From positions 24,008-88,007 of the forward strand of contig JAPOWK010000112.1 of the NCBI GenBank assembly GCA_026707665.1: a DNA stretch of 64,000 nucleotides. Direction: 5' to 3'. This document shows positions 43,923 through 52,354 of this stretch, piece after piece. Below the pieces are notes generated by a model, which ran no database searches, was not told the origin of the DNA, and worked only from the letters and a program-made list of their open reading frames with translations. The position numbers were made by a program, and so were the translations under genes. Position 1 is the stretch's first letter. The number at the start of each line of letters is the position of its first letter. This stretch comes from Chloroflexota bacterium (GTDB lineage Bacteria > Chloroflexota > Anaerolineae > Aggregatilineales > Phototrophicaceae).

Positions 43923-44770
43923 TGACCAGTAGAGGCGCCGGCTTGAACATGCGGCAAATCATCAGCAAGATCACGGTGTATTTGATCCTCGGGCTCGGTT
44001 CCATCGTCATCCTGCTGCCGCTGCAGTGGATGATCTCGACTTCCTTGAAACCGCTCTCGCACGTCTTTCGCTTCCCGCCCGAGTTTTGGCCGCAGAAAAT
44101 CGTCTGGTCGAATTATCCCGATGCGCTCAACCAGTTGCCCTTCGATCTCTATTTCGCCAATACCACCTTCATCGTGATCTTGTGTTTGCTGGGCGAAATA
44201 ATAGTATCTTCCATCGTGGCTTACGCCTTTTCGCGGCTGCGCTGGCGCGGACGGAACGCGCTCTTCATCGTGGTGCTGGCGACGATGATGCTGCCGCGGC
44301 AGGTCACGCTGATTCCCGAGTTCATCGTCTTCCGCCATCTTGGCATGATCGACACCTTCTGGCCGCTGATCTTGCCCTCTTGGTTCGGCAATCCCTTCTA
44401 TATCTTTTTGCTGCGCCAATACTTTCTGACCCACTCGCGTGAGTTGGATCAGGCAGCGGTGATTGACGGCTGCTCGCGCTTCGGCGTCTTCTGGCGGATT
44501 ACGCTGCCGATGTCCAAGCCAGTGCTGGGCGCGGTGGCGATCTTCTCATTTCAGTTTCACTGGAACGATTTCTTCCGCCCGCTGATCTTTCTGCTGGACC
44601 AGGACAAATACACGCTGGCGCTGGGCTTGCGTTTCTTTCAGGGCACCTTCGGCACTGAATGGAATTCGCTGATGGCGGTCTCGCTGGTGGTGATGCTGCC
44701 GCTAATTGTTGTCTTCTTCTTCGCCCAGAAGCACTTTATTCAGGGCGTCGTGTTTACGGGGTACAAATAA
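43922..44770 (+). CDS. Carbohydrate ABC transporter permease (MalG-type)
   Basis: 282 residues. The typical N-terminal segment is followed by PLQWMISTSLKPLSHVFRFPP, YAFSRLRWRGRNALF, MMLPRQVTLIPEFIVFRHLG and the coupling loop ELDQAAVIDGCSRFGVFWRITLPM, in parts. The C-terminus VVFTGYK is usual. No ATPase gene is in the cluster; such importers commonly share a MsmK/MalK-type ATPase coded elsewhere. Confidence 0.93.
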   Translation: MTSRGAGLNMRQIISKITVYLILGLGSIVILLPLQWMISTSLKPLSHVFRFPPEFWPQKIVWSNYPDALNQLPFDLYFANTTFIVILCLLGEIIVSSIVAYAFSRLRWRGRNALFIVVLATMMLPRQVTLIPEFIVFRHLGMIDTFWPLILPSWFGNPFYIFLLRQYFLTHSRELDQAAVIDGCSRFGVFWRITLPMSKPVLGAVAIFSFQFHWNDFFRPLIFLLDQDKYTLALGLRFFQGTFGTEWNSLMAVSLVVMLPLIVVFFFAQKHFIQGVVFTGYK

Positions 44771-44781
44771 TGGAGGACGCG

Positions 44782-44961
44782 CTATTCCGGCTTGTTAGGC
44801 TTGTCGTTGCTTTTACGCGGCTTGGGCTTGTCGGCGCCCGGCTTGGGGTCGTCGTTTGGTTTTTCGCCCGACATCGTCGAGCGTATGAGGTGGATGCCTT
44901 TTGAATCCACACGATACTCGGTGATGGGTGTGTTGCCAGTGACCCAGTTGTTTCGTTTCAC
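44782..44961 (-). CDS. Tiny Pro/Lys-rich-tailed protein (module 1, follower)
   Basis: 59 residues from a GTG at 44961 with GGAG at a good distance. The N-terminal ~25 residues contain TEYRVDSKGIHLIR, and the tail is a Lys/Pro/Asp-rich run (KPNDDPKPGADKPKPRK). It begins 28 bases after the 44989-45411 gene. The layout matches the tiny genes at 50.1, 50.3 and 52.4 kb, although sequence similarity is limited to an N-terminal strand-like part and a charged proline-rich tail. Not a recognised family. Confidence 0.55.
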   Translation of the reverse strand: MKRNNWVTGNTPITEYRVDSKGIHLIRSTMSGEKPNDDPKPGADKPKPRKSNDKPNKPE

Positions 44962-44988
44962 GGCGATTTCTCCATTTAGCGTCTAAGC

Positions 44989-45411
44989 TTATGATAGCGT
45001 ATCGCTCACAAGGATGCTATTTCGAGATTGCAGGTTCCACTCGCCGAACTCCAATACTTCAATATGAAGCTCGTACAATCCTGCGCCGACAAATTCTAGT
45101 TCGTCCAGTTGGAATCTCGTGAAACGACCCTCAGACAACATAAAATCGATTCCGAAGTGCCATTCCGCCAAAGTTTGATTGTCGTCGGGGGACAGAATTC
45201 GCAGAAGAGCAGGGTATCTTCTCTTGTCCGATTCGGATTCTCTGAACCAATACGAAAGCAAGATGACAGGTGGGTGTAGTGATGCTTGTAGGGGCGGCGG
45301 CTCTTCTATTTCAATGCGAAGAACGGAATCCGCGAACACCTCCTTCAACGTCACAGTTCCATCTTCGTGTTGTTCAAAGTCTCTGCAAAGCACTGACCAG
45401 CCCAGTCTCAT
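44989..45411 (-). CDS. Small DUF6941-like protein (module 1, leader)
   Basis: 140 residues from the ATG at 45411, preceded by GAGG; an in-frame ATG six codons earlier is less likely. The pattern is LGWSVLCRDFEQHEDGTVTLKEVF, then a central YWFRESESDKR, and GAGLYELHIEVLEFGEWNLQSRNSILV at the end. Two other genes in the window share the arrangement C-(A/T/R)-(D/E)..., GVGTYEFHVL and F(A)xxGEWGRAS. It resembles the small DUF6941-type beta-rich proteins found in many bacteria, whose function is unknown; that family call is tentative. Confidence 0.7.
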   Translation of the reverse strand: MRLGWSVLCRDFEQHEDGTVTLKEVFADSVLRIEIEEPPPLQASLHPPVILLSYWFRESESDKRRYPALLRILSPDDNQTLAEWHFGIDFMLSEGRFTRFQLDELEFVGAGLYELHIEVLEFGEWNLQSRNSILVSDTLS

Positions 45412-45539
45412 GCGGCGTTCCTCGGGCATTTGTTGGCAAAGTGAATTCTGGCGACAGGATAATAGAGGACTGACGCGCCATCATCAATTGTAAGCCTTAG
45501 CAGAAACAAATCGCGGACCTGAAAGGATGCGAACCAATC

Positions 45540-47468
45540 ATGCTTACCATATCGAAGTACAACAAACTGCAACCGCTCGAACATGACGCTGTCAGCTGGA
45601 ACGACGGCTTTTGGGGCCGGCTTCACAAGCTCTGTCGCGAGACGATTCTGCCCAGCATGCGCGAGGCGCTTGACGAGCCGGAAAACGGCGCCGTCTTCAG
45701 CAACTTCGCGGTCGCCGCCGGGCGACAGGAAGGCGAACGCAAAGGCACGATGTGGAGCGATGGCGACTGTTACAAATACATGGAGGCTTGCGCGCACATC
45801 TATGGCAATACCAAGGATCAATCGATCCTCGACCATTTGGATCCGCTCATTGAAATGATCGCGGCAGCGCAAGAAGAAGACGGCTATATCAGCACGCCGA
45901 TGCAGCTGGACGGTAAGGAATATTGGACTAATCACCGCGACCATGAGCTCTACAATATGGGCCACTTGCTGACAGCCGCCGCCGTCCATAATCGCGTCTC
46001 GGGCAAGCGTAATTTCCTCGAGATTGCCATCAAGCAAGCCGACTACTTATATGACCTCTTTATGCCCCGTCCGCCGGAGTTGGCTCATTTCGGCTTTAAC
46101 CCGTCGAATACGATGGGCGCGGTCGATTTGTATCGCGCCACGGGGGACGAGCGCTACCTGGAATTGGCGGCTTGCTTCGTCGACATGCGTGGCTCGCAGC
46201 CGGGTGGCGGCGATCAGAATCAGGCAATGGTACCCTTACGCGAAGAGACGCGCGCGGTGGGCCATGCTGTCACCGCCGGCTATCTCTATTGCGGCGCGAC
46301 TGATGTCTACGCCGAGACTGGTGAAGCGGAGCTGTTTGAGGCGCTGGAGCGCATCTGGGAGAATGCAATCCACAGCAAAATGTACGTCACCGGCGGTACC
46401 TCGGCGCAGCATCACGGCGCTTCGGAGCGTCCCGAATTTGGCGGCAGCGCCAGCGACGTGCACGAGGCTTTCGGCTACGAGTATTCGCTGCCCAACGCCA
46501 CCGCCTACAATGAGACTTGCGCCAACATCGCCAATGCCATGTGGAATTGGCGCATGCTGAATTTGACCGGCGATGCCAAATACAGCGATGTCGTCGAACT
46601 CGTGCTTTACAATTCCATGCTGTCGTCGATGAGTCTGGACGGTCTTAGGTTCTGCTACACCAATCCGCTACGTTGGTACGGCGCCGAGCATCCACTCCTG
46701 AGTCAAGATACCTATGAACGCTGGCGGCTTTTGTATTGCTATTGCTGCCCGACCAATACCGCGCGCACCATCGCCCTGCTGCACAATTGGGTTTACAGCA
46801 GGTCTGACGACCGGCTTTGGGTGCATCTTTACGGCAGTAGCAGCGTGAATACAACGCTGCCAGATGGTTCTGCATTCGCGTTGACGCAGGAGACCGATTA
46901 CCCTTGGGACGATGTCGCGCGCATATCGATTGACGCGGCGCCGGCGCATGAAGTCGCCTTGATGCTGCGGATTCCGGGCTGGTGCGACGCAGCCGGCTTG
47001 CGCGTCAACGGCGAATCCAGCGACCGTTCGCTCACTCCCGCGAGCTACATTGAAATCAAACGCGCTTGGAAGGCAGGCGATGTCATCGAGTTGAGCCTGC
47101 CGATGCGGCCGCGCCTGATCAAAGCGCATCCAAAGGCGGAAGAGATTCGCAATCACGTAGCGGTCATGCGCGGTCCGCTGGTCTATTGTCTGGAGGGACA
47201 TGACCTGCCCGATGGCGTTTCGATCCTAGATGTCTACGCGCCCGATGACATGGGACTTACAGCCAGCCGGGAAGACGATCTGCTCGGCGGCGTCATGGCC
47301 ATCAACGGCGTGGCCCGCCGCATTACCGAAAGCAACGGATCAAAGGCCTTATACCGGGAAGCGGGCAAGGAACAGGAAGCCGATCTCGACATCAGGCTGA
47401 TTCCGTATTACGCCTGGAACAACCGTGGCATCAGCGAAATGACCGTTTGGCTGCCGCGGCGCTATTGA
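45540..47468 (+). CDS. Glycoside hydrolase family 127 (beta-L-arabinofuranosidase)
   Basis: 642 residues without a signal peptide, so cytoplasmic. The (alpha/alpha)6 barrel has the family's zinc/cysteine site: Glu325 and Cys327 in NETCAN, and Cys402-Cys403 in CYCCPTN. These correspond to Glu338, Cys340, Cys417 (nucleophile) and Cys418 of the Bifidobacterium enzyme HypBA1. The C-terminal part is the usual beta-sandwich region. It removes terminal beta-L-arabinofuranose from glycans. Its location after a sugar importer fits internal cleavage of imported oligosaccharides. The start at 45540 is an ATG after GAAAGGATG. Confidence 0.92.
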   Translation: MLTISKYNKLQPLEHDAVSWNDGFWGRLHKLCRETILPSMREALDEPENGAVFSNFAVAAGRQEGERKGTMWSDGDCYKYMEACAHIYGNTKDQSILDHLDPLIEMIAAAQEEDGYISTPMQLDGKEYWTNHRDHELYNMGHLLTAAAVHNRVSGKRNFLEIAIKQADYLYDLFMPRPPELAHFGFNPSNTMGAVDLYRATGDERYLELAACFVDMRGSQPGGGDQNQAMVPLREETRAVGHAVTAGYLYCGATDVYAETGEAELFEALERIWENAIHSKMYVTGGTSAQHHGASERPEFGGSASDVHEAFGYEYSLPNATAYNETCANIANAMWNWRMLNLTGDAKYSDVVELVLYNSMLSSMSLDGLRFCYTNPLRWYGAEHPLLSQDTYERWRLLYCYCCPTNTARTIALLHNWVYSRSDDRLWVHLYGSSSVNTTLPDGSAFALTQETDYPWDDVARISIDAAPAHEVALMLRIPGWCDAAGLRVNGESSDRSLTPASYIEIKRAWKAGDVIELSLPMRPRLIKAHPKAEEIRNHVAVMRGPLVYCLEGHDLPDGVSILDVYAPDDMGLTASREDDLLGGVMAINGVARRITESNGSKALYREAGKEQEADLDIRLIPYYAWNNRGISEMTVWLPRRY

Positions 47469-47484
47469 CCCGTCTCCTTCGTCC

Positions 47485-47655
47485 ACCTATGTAGACACTC
47501 GCGCGACAATGCCGCCGCCCACGCACAAATCCTTCCGTCCCGCCAAGTGTTGCTCCCCCTCCGGCGGGCAGTGTCTTCGCGCCCTCCGATGCTAAGGGGT
47601 GCATCCCCCACCGGGGGAGTGTGGGAGGGGGAAAGGCGTTTGCAGTTAGGGGAGG
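47485..47655. repeat. Family B repeat carrying a nested hairpin, plus a worn hairpin copy
   Basis: The ~300-base gap between GH127 and the ABC exporter holds CTCCCCCTCC...GGGGGAGTGTGGGAGGGGG. A 19-base hairpin is at 47566-47584 (stem GGGC/GCCC, loop AGTGTCTTCGC). Upstream, at 47485-47503, the loop sequence occurs without a pairing stem (AGTGTCTACAT on the minus strand). Confidence 0.8.
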
Positions 47656-47766
47656 GGTTGGCTGCCGGCACCGTAAACTCACACTTTTAGGCAATGCAAA
47701 AGCTGTTAAGGTAGATGCTGGTCGGCAATTGGACTGCGGGAGGGCATCGCTCGACGCTCGTATTGT

Positions 47767-49536
47767 ATGGTAAAAATCGCCGCGAAAATCCCCGTCTCTC
47801 AGCAAGGCGCGCCGAGCAGCTCTCTACTGCGCAGTTTTTCCTTCCTCAAGAAGTACCGCCACATCGCCGCCGGCGTCTACGTGCTCGCTCTACTGAGCAA
47901 TGGCTTGGCGGTTTTTATCCCGCAGACGATTCGCTGGATCGTTGACGCGGGCATCATTCAGCAGAATCTGGACATTTTGGGGGCGTCGCTGCTGGGGTTG
48001 CTTGCGCTGACCATAGCCAAGTGCCTGGTGGATTTCGTGTTGGGCCGCGGAACTGAAATGGCGTCGCAAGGTGTTGCCTATGACATTCGCAACGCCATTT
48101 ATGAAAAGTTGAGCGCCCTGTCCTTTTCCTACCACGACCGCGCGCAAACCGGGCAGCTGCTGGCGCGCTCGATATCCGATGTGGAGCGGATCCGTTTTCT
48201 GACCGGACGCGGGATTCTCCGTCTCTTTCAGCATTCAACGCTGCTGCTGCTGACCTTTGTCGCGCTGCTGTTGATGAACCCGCAGCTTGCATTGCTCTCG
48301 ATGATTCTGATGCCGTTGCTCCTTTATGTCGCCTATCGCTTTGGGCGCATCTACCGGCCCCTGTCGCTCGACTTGCAACATCAACTGGCGGAGATGACCA
48401 GTGTGCTGGAACAGAACCTGCGCGGCGCCAAGATTGTCAAGGCTTTCGCCCAGGAAGACGCCGAGGTCGAGCGCTTCGAAACGGAAAACGCCAAGTGGTT
48501 TCAGCTGGCGCAGGCGCAAGTTTCGGCTTCTACGAAGCATATCCCCTTGCTCGATTTCATCGCCAGCTTGAGCACGGTCGTCATCGTCTGGCTGGGCGGC
48601 CGGCTCGTCATTCAAGGGGATCTGACCTTGGGCGAGTTGGTGGCTTTCACCACCTACCTGGGGCAGTTGATCGCGCCAGTTCGCCGATTGGGGGTGATCG
48701 TCCCGGCGTTGGCGATGGCGTCGGCGGCAGGCGAACGGATTTATTCCATCCTGGATGCGCGATCCGAAGTCATTGACTCGCCTGACGCGCATAAGCTGCC
48801 GCCGATCACCGGGCGCGTCCACTTTGAAGATGTGTCGTTTTCTTATTTCAATCAGCGCGTCGTGCTGGACAAACTCAATTTCCAAGCCGACGCGGGCGAA
48901 GTGGTGGCGCTGCTGGGCGCGACCGGCTCGGGTAAATCCACCATCATCAACCTTATGCCGCGCTTTTATGACGTCACCGGCGGGCGAATTACGGTCGATG
49001 GCATTGATGTGCGCGATGTGACATTGAACTCGCTGCGGGATCAGATCGGAATCGTCCTGCAAGAGACTATTCTATTCGCCGCGAGCATCCGCGAGAACAT
49101 CGCCTTCGGGCTGGAAGATGTGGACGAGCGGGATGTGATTGAGGCGGCAAAGGCGGCGCAAGCACATGACTTTATCATGGCGATGCCGGGCGGCTACGAT
49201 ACCGAAGTCGGCGAGCGTGGCGTGACCCTCTCCGGCGGTCAGAAGCAGCGCATCGCCATCGCCCGCGCCTTGCTGAAGAATCCGCGCATTCTGTTGCTCG
49301 ACGACGCGACATCAAGCGTCGACACGGAAACGGAACGACTGATTCAGATCGCGCTGGAGCGTCTGATGGAGGGCCGCACCTCTTTCATCATCGCCCAGCG
49401 CCTGAGCACGGTGCGAATGGCGGACAAGGTGCTCGTTCTGCAAGGCGGTCGCGTCGCCGCCGCCGGCACCCATGAGGAGCTGCTGCAGACGTCTGGATTG
49501 TACGCCGAGATCTATTATCGGAATTTACGGGAGTAA
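47767..49536 (+). CDS. Heterodimeric ABC exporter subunit A (degenerate-site NBD)
   Basis: 589 residues: six membrane segments (to ~residue 310) and a nucleotide-binding domain. Walker A GATGSGKST lies near 385, signature LSGGQ near 488 and Walker B LLLDDATSSVD near 511. The residue after the Walker B aspartate is Asp rather than the catalytic Glu, as in the TM287/BmrC type subunit of heterodimeric exporters. It partners with the product of the gene at 50.5 kb. Substrate (drug, lipid or peptide) unknown. Two tiny-gene modules lie between the two halves. Confidence 0.9.
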   Translation: MVKIAAKIPVSQQGAPSSSLLRSFSFLKKYRHIAAGVYVLALLSNGLAVFIPQTIRWIVDAGIIQQNLDILGASLLGLLALTIAKCLVDFVLGRGTEMASQGVAYDIRNAIYEKLSALSFSYHDRAQTGQLLARSISDVERIRFLTGRGILRLFQHSTLLLLTFVALLLMNPQLALLSMILMPLLLYVAYRFGRIYRPLSLDLQHQLAEMTSVLEQNLRGAKIVKAFAQEDAEVERFETENAKWFQLAQAQVSASTKHIPLLDFIASLSTVVIVWLGGRLVIQGDLTLGELVAFTTYLGQLIAPVRRLGVIVPALAMASAAGERIYSILDARSEVIDSPDAHKLPPITGRVHFEDVSFSYFNQRVVLDKLNFQADAGEVVALLGATGSGKSTIINLMPRFYDVTGGRITVDGIDVRDVTLNSLRDQIGIVLQETILFAASIRENIAFGLEDVDERDVIEAAKAAQAHDFIMAMPGGYDTEVGERGVTLSGGQKQRIAIARALLKNPRILLLDDATSSVDTETERLIQIALERLMEGRTSFIIAQRLSTVRMADKVLVLQGGRVAAAGTHEELLQTSGLYAEIYYRNLRE

Positions 49537-49635
49537 GTCGGCTGGGTTGCGATTTGGCGTCCAACTTGCCGCGCAACTTCACGCTCAGGTAAAATTGTAC
49601 GACCACAATGACGAAAGCCGCCGGGGACGACACTG

Positions 49636-50055
49636 ATGCGTCATGACTGGACGCCATTATGTACTGAGGTTCATACTCATGACACCGGCGCGATCGGATT
49701 GGAAAATGTATTTTCGACTTTACTAATAACCAGCCCTTATGGCAGTGCCGGGCATGCGGAGTCCTTTCTTTTCGACCCGCCGGCGATCCTGGTGTCCCAC
49801 TGGACGGCGGAGTTTGCGGCCGAAAGGCGCCTTCACTCCGCGACTGTTCAGCAAATGGCGCCAGGTGGCGACCGCGTCTTGTGGGCAGACAACTTGGAAT
49901 TCGACTTTCGGTTTCAGACTTCGTACTTTATGACGCTCATTTTGCAAGATATGCAATTGACCGGCGTTGGCACGTACGAGTTTCATGTACTATTGGAGGA
50001 GTTCGCTTTGTTTGGTGAATGGGGACGCGCCAGCCTCACAATCAGCGAAGCATAA
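49636..50055 (+). CDS. Small DUF6941-like protein (module 2, leader)
   Basis: 139 residues. It shares with the 52555-52968 product the start MRHDWT-LC, a SHWTAEFAAERRLHSATVQQMAPGG segment (there SQWTAEFDFDRRIHQSVQQLMAPGG, quoted in parts) and GVGTYEFHVL...GEWGRAS near the C-terminus. The pair are clear paralogues, and the 44989-45411 product is a distant third. No signal peptide or membrane segment. The family call (DUF6941-like) is tentative. Confidence 0.75.
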   Translation: MRHDWTPLCTEVHTHDTGAIGLENVFSTLLITSPYGSAGHAESFLFDPPAILVSHWTAEFAAERRLHSATVQQMAPGGDRVLWADNLEFDFRFQTSYFMTLILQDMQLTGVGTYEFHVLLEEFALFGEWGRASLTISEA

Positions 50056-50069
50056 GGAGTTTTGCAATC

Positions 50070-50270
50070 ATGAAGAATCTTAAAGCCAAAATTGTCCACG
50101 ACCGGAAGATAGGTGTTTTCTATCAGTCGGAATCGAAAACTGCAGTCCGATATCCTGATGACGAGGGCTCGCCCCTGCTAAAGAGACTCGCGCCCAGGCG
50201 ACCTCCCCTCAATCCAGCGCCGCCAGAGGAAGACGACAATTCCACTCCAGCAACTCAAGACAAATCTTGA
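50070..50270 (+). CDS. Tiny protein with KR-APRRP motif (module 2, first follower)
   Basis: 66 residues from the ATG at 50070, which has AAGGAG 10 bases upstream and begins 14 bases after the leader's stop. The N-terminus LKAKIVHDRKIGVFYQSES is followed by YPDDEGSPLLKRLAPRRPP and a Pro/Asp/Glu-rich tail. It is a close paralogue of the next gene and related to 52355-52531 (LKRLAPRRPK shared). Confidence 0.7.
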   Translation: MKNLKAKIVHDRKIGVFYQSESKTAVRYPDDEGSPLLKRLAPRRPPLNPAPPEEDDNSTPATQDKS

Positions 50271-50285
50271 AAGCGCCAAGCAATC

Positions 50286-50474
50286 GTGAAGTATCTGAAA
50301 GCCAATATTTTCCAGGACGCGAAAAACGTCGTGTTCTACCCATCGGAGAATAGAATCTGTTATCCCGAAGACGAGGGATCGCATCTGCTAAAGCGGCGCG
50401 CCCCAAGGCGACCTAAGCCCTACCCGCCACAGTCTCGCAAGAACGCCAGGAAAAGCGACACGGAAACGGAGTAA
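50286..50474 (+). CDS. Tiny protein with KR-APRRP motif (module 2, second follower)
   Basis: 62 residues from a GTG at 50286. LKANIFQDAKNVVFYPSEN, then YPEDEGSHLLKRRAPRRPKP and a basic tail, aligned along its full length with the preceding tiny protein, so the two arose by duplication. The gap between them is 15 bases. Its stop codon is in the same frame as the following ABC exporter gene. Confidence 0.7.
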   Translation: MKYLKANIFQDAKNVVFYPSENRICYPEDEGSHLLKRRAPRRPKPYPPQSRKNARKSDTETE

Positions 50475-50573
50475 CTTATCGGCTTCTCAATCGGCACATC
50501 AGGCGTCGGCACCGGCAGCCCGCGCCGCACACTAGACGCCTACGCGGACAAGGTCGAAGGCCGCTCCTTCAAC

Positions 50574-52304
50574 TTGCGGGTGATTTGGCACTTGCTGGTC
50601 TTCGTGCGACCTTACGCCTTGCACATGCTCGGCGCATTCGTCGCGATGCTGGCCGCCTCGGGCTTGACGCTGCTCGCGCCCTATCTGGTGAAGGTGGCGA
50701 TTGACGGTCCCATCCTGGCGGGTGACATCAACCGCTTGCATGAGATTGTGCTGCTGCTGCTGCTCGCATTCCTGGGGCTTTACCTGGCTTCCATGGCGCA
50801 GCGCTATCTGCTCAGTTGGGTGGGGCAGCGCATGCTGGCCGATTTACGCTCGGCGCTCTTCCGGCACTTGCAGGAATTGCCGCTTTCATATCACGACAAT
50901 CACATTGTCGGCGTGACGATATCGCGGGTCATCAGCGATGTGGGCGTGATCAATCAGTTGTTGTCGCAGGGGCTGATCACGCTGACGGGCGACAGCCTGC
51001 TGCTGGCCGGCATTGTCATTGTGATGCTCTCGCTGAATGCGCAGTTGGCGCTGGTGACATTCTCGATCATACCGGTGATTGTGCTGGTGACGATGGTCTT
51101 CGCGCAAAAGGCCAAGCAGGCTTTTCGCAAGACCCGCGCTCGCAACGCCCACATGATCGGCGACCTGGCGGAGAACCTGAGCGGTATCCGCGTGATACAA
51201 GCCTTCGCCAATGAAGAGATTAGCACTGAAAAATTCGACGAGGTCAACGGCGCCAACCGCGACGCGCATGTGGAGGCGATGTCGCTGTCTTTTGTGTTCT
51301 TGCCGACCGTTGAGTTTCTGGGCATGGTAGCCACCGGGATCGTGCTGCTCTTCGGTGGCTTAAGCGTGGCGCAGGAAAGCCTCACTTTGGGCACGGTGAT
51401 CGCTTTCCTCGCCTACGTCAATCGCTTCTTTCTACCGGTGCAGGAGCTCAGCCAGCTCTACGCCACCATGCAGACAGCCATGGCCGGCGGCGAGCGCGTG
51501 ATCAATCTGCTGAATACCGAACCGGCGATCAAAGACTGCCCAGACGCCCTGCCGATGCCGCCGATTGAAGGGCGGATCGAATTCCGCGGCGTACATTTCG
51601 GCTATCGAGAAAGCCTGCCTGTCTTGCGCGATATCAACCTGGATATACCAGCGGGCACCATGGTAGCTCTGGTGGGACCGACGGGCGCTGGCAAGACCTC
51701 AATCGCCAATCTCATCGCGCGCTTTTATGATGTCAGCGCCGGAGAGATTCTGATCGACGGCGTCGATATTCGCGCGGTCGCGCAGCGCTCCATGCGGTCT
51801 CAGATGGGCTTGGTGTCGCAGGATCCCTTCATCTTTGCCGGCACCATCGCCGACAACATCCGCTTCGGAAGACCAGAGGCAACTATGGCGGAGGTGATCG
51901 CGGCGGGCGATCTGGCCAATGTCGCCGAGTTCGCAGCCGATCTACCTCGTGGCTACGAGACCGAAATCTTTGAAGACGGCGCCAATCTATCCGTCGGGCA
52001 GCGACAATTGATATCTATCGCGCGGGCGATCCTGGCTGATCCGCGCATCTTGATCATGGATGAAGCGACCTCAAGCGTGGACATGGTCACCGAAGCGCTG
52101 ATTCAAGACGCCCTGCGCAAATTGCTGAGCGAGCGCAGCGCCATCGTCATCGCCCACCGGCTGAGCACCATTGTGAACGCCGATCTGATCTGTGTTGTCG
52201 ATGAGGGCCGCGTCCGCGAGATGGGTACGCACGCCGAATTGCTGTCCCGCCGGGGGCTGTATTATGAGCTTTATCAGCGTCAGTTCGTAGACGTGGCGGA
52301 TTGA
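50574..52304 (+). CDS. Heterodimeric ABC exporter subunit B (catalytic-site NBD)
   Basis: At least 576 residues. The canonical starts nearest the open frame are TTG at 50574 and GTG at 50580, but the coding character extends up to 50478: there GGAG stands 6 bases before ATC-GGC-TTC, where an ATG would be expected. Six membrane segments and an NBD: Walker A GPTGAGKTS near 368, signature LSVGQ near 472, Walker B LIMDEATSSVD near 494 with the catalytic Glu. The altered signature (V for G) and intact Glu are the expected complement of subunit A's Asp, giving one active and one degenerate ATP site, as in TM287/288. Confidence 0.88.
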   Translation: MRVIWHLLVFVRPYALHMLGAFVAMLAASGLTLLAPYLVKVAIDGPILAGDINRLHEIVLLLLLAFLGLYLASMAQRYLLSWVGQRMLADLRSALFRHLQELPLSYHDNHIVGVTISRVISDVGVINQLLSQGLITLTGDSLLLAGIVIVMLSLNAQLALVTFSIIPVIVLVTMVFAQKAKQAFRKTRARNAHMIGDLAENLSGIRVIQAFANEEISTEKFDEVNGANRDAHVEAMSLSFVFLPTVEFLGMVATGIVLLFGGLSVAQESLTLGTVIAFLAYVNRFFLPVQELSQLYATMQTAMAGGERVINLLNTEPAIKDCPDALPMPPIEGRIEFRGVHFGYRESLPVLRDINLDIPAGTMVALVGPTGAGKTSIANLIARFYDVSAGEILIDGVDIRAVAQRSMRSQMGLVSQDPFIFAGTIADNIRFGRPEATMAEVIAAGDLANVAEFAADLPRGYETEIFEDGANLSVGQRQLISIARAILADPRILIMDEATSSVDMVTEALIQDALRKLLSERSAIVIAHRLSTIVNADLICVVDEGRVREMGTHAELLSRRGLYYELYQRQFVDVAD

Positions 52305-52354
52305 TGTCCCTGATTCAGGACTGACACAATTCAAATCAACGATACTAGCACCGA

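Noticed and set aside
45408..46037. Minus-strand frame opposite the start of the GH127 gene
   Set aside because: It is antisense to conserved GH127 sequence and has no recognisable features.
50511..50545. A sequence resembling the nested hairpin (CCGC...CTAGACGCCTACGCGG)
   Set aside because: The loop differs in length and sequence from the AGTGTCTACGC consensus, and it lies in the probable N-terminal coding region of the ABC exporter.
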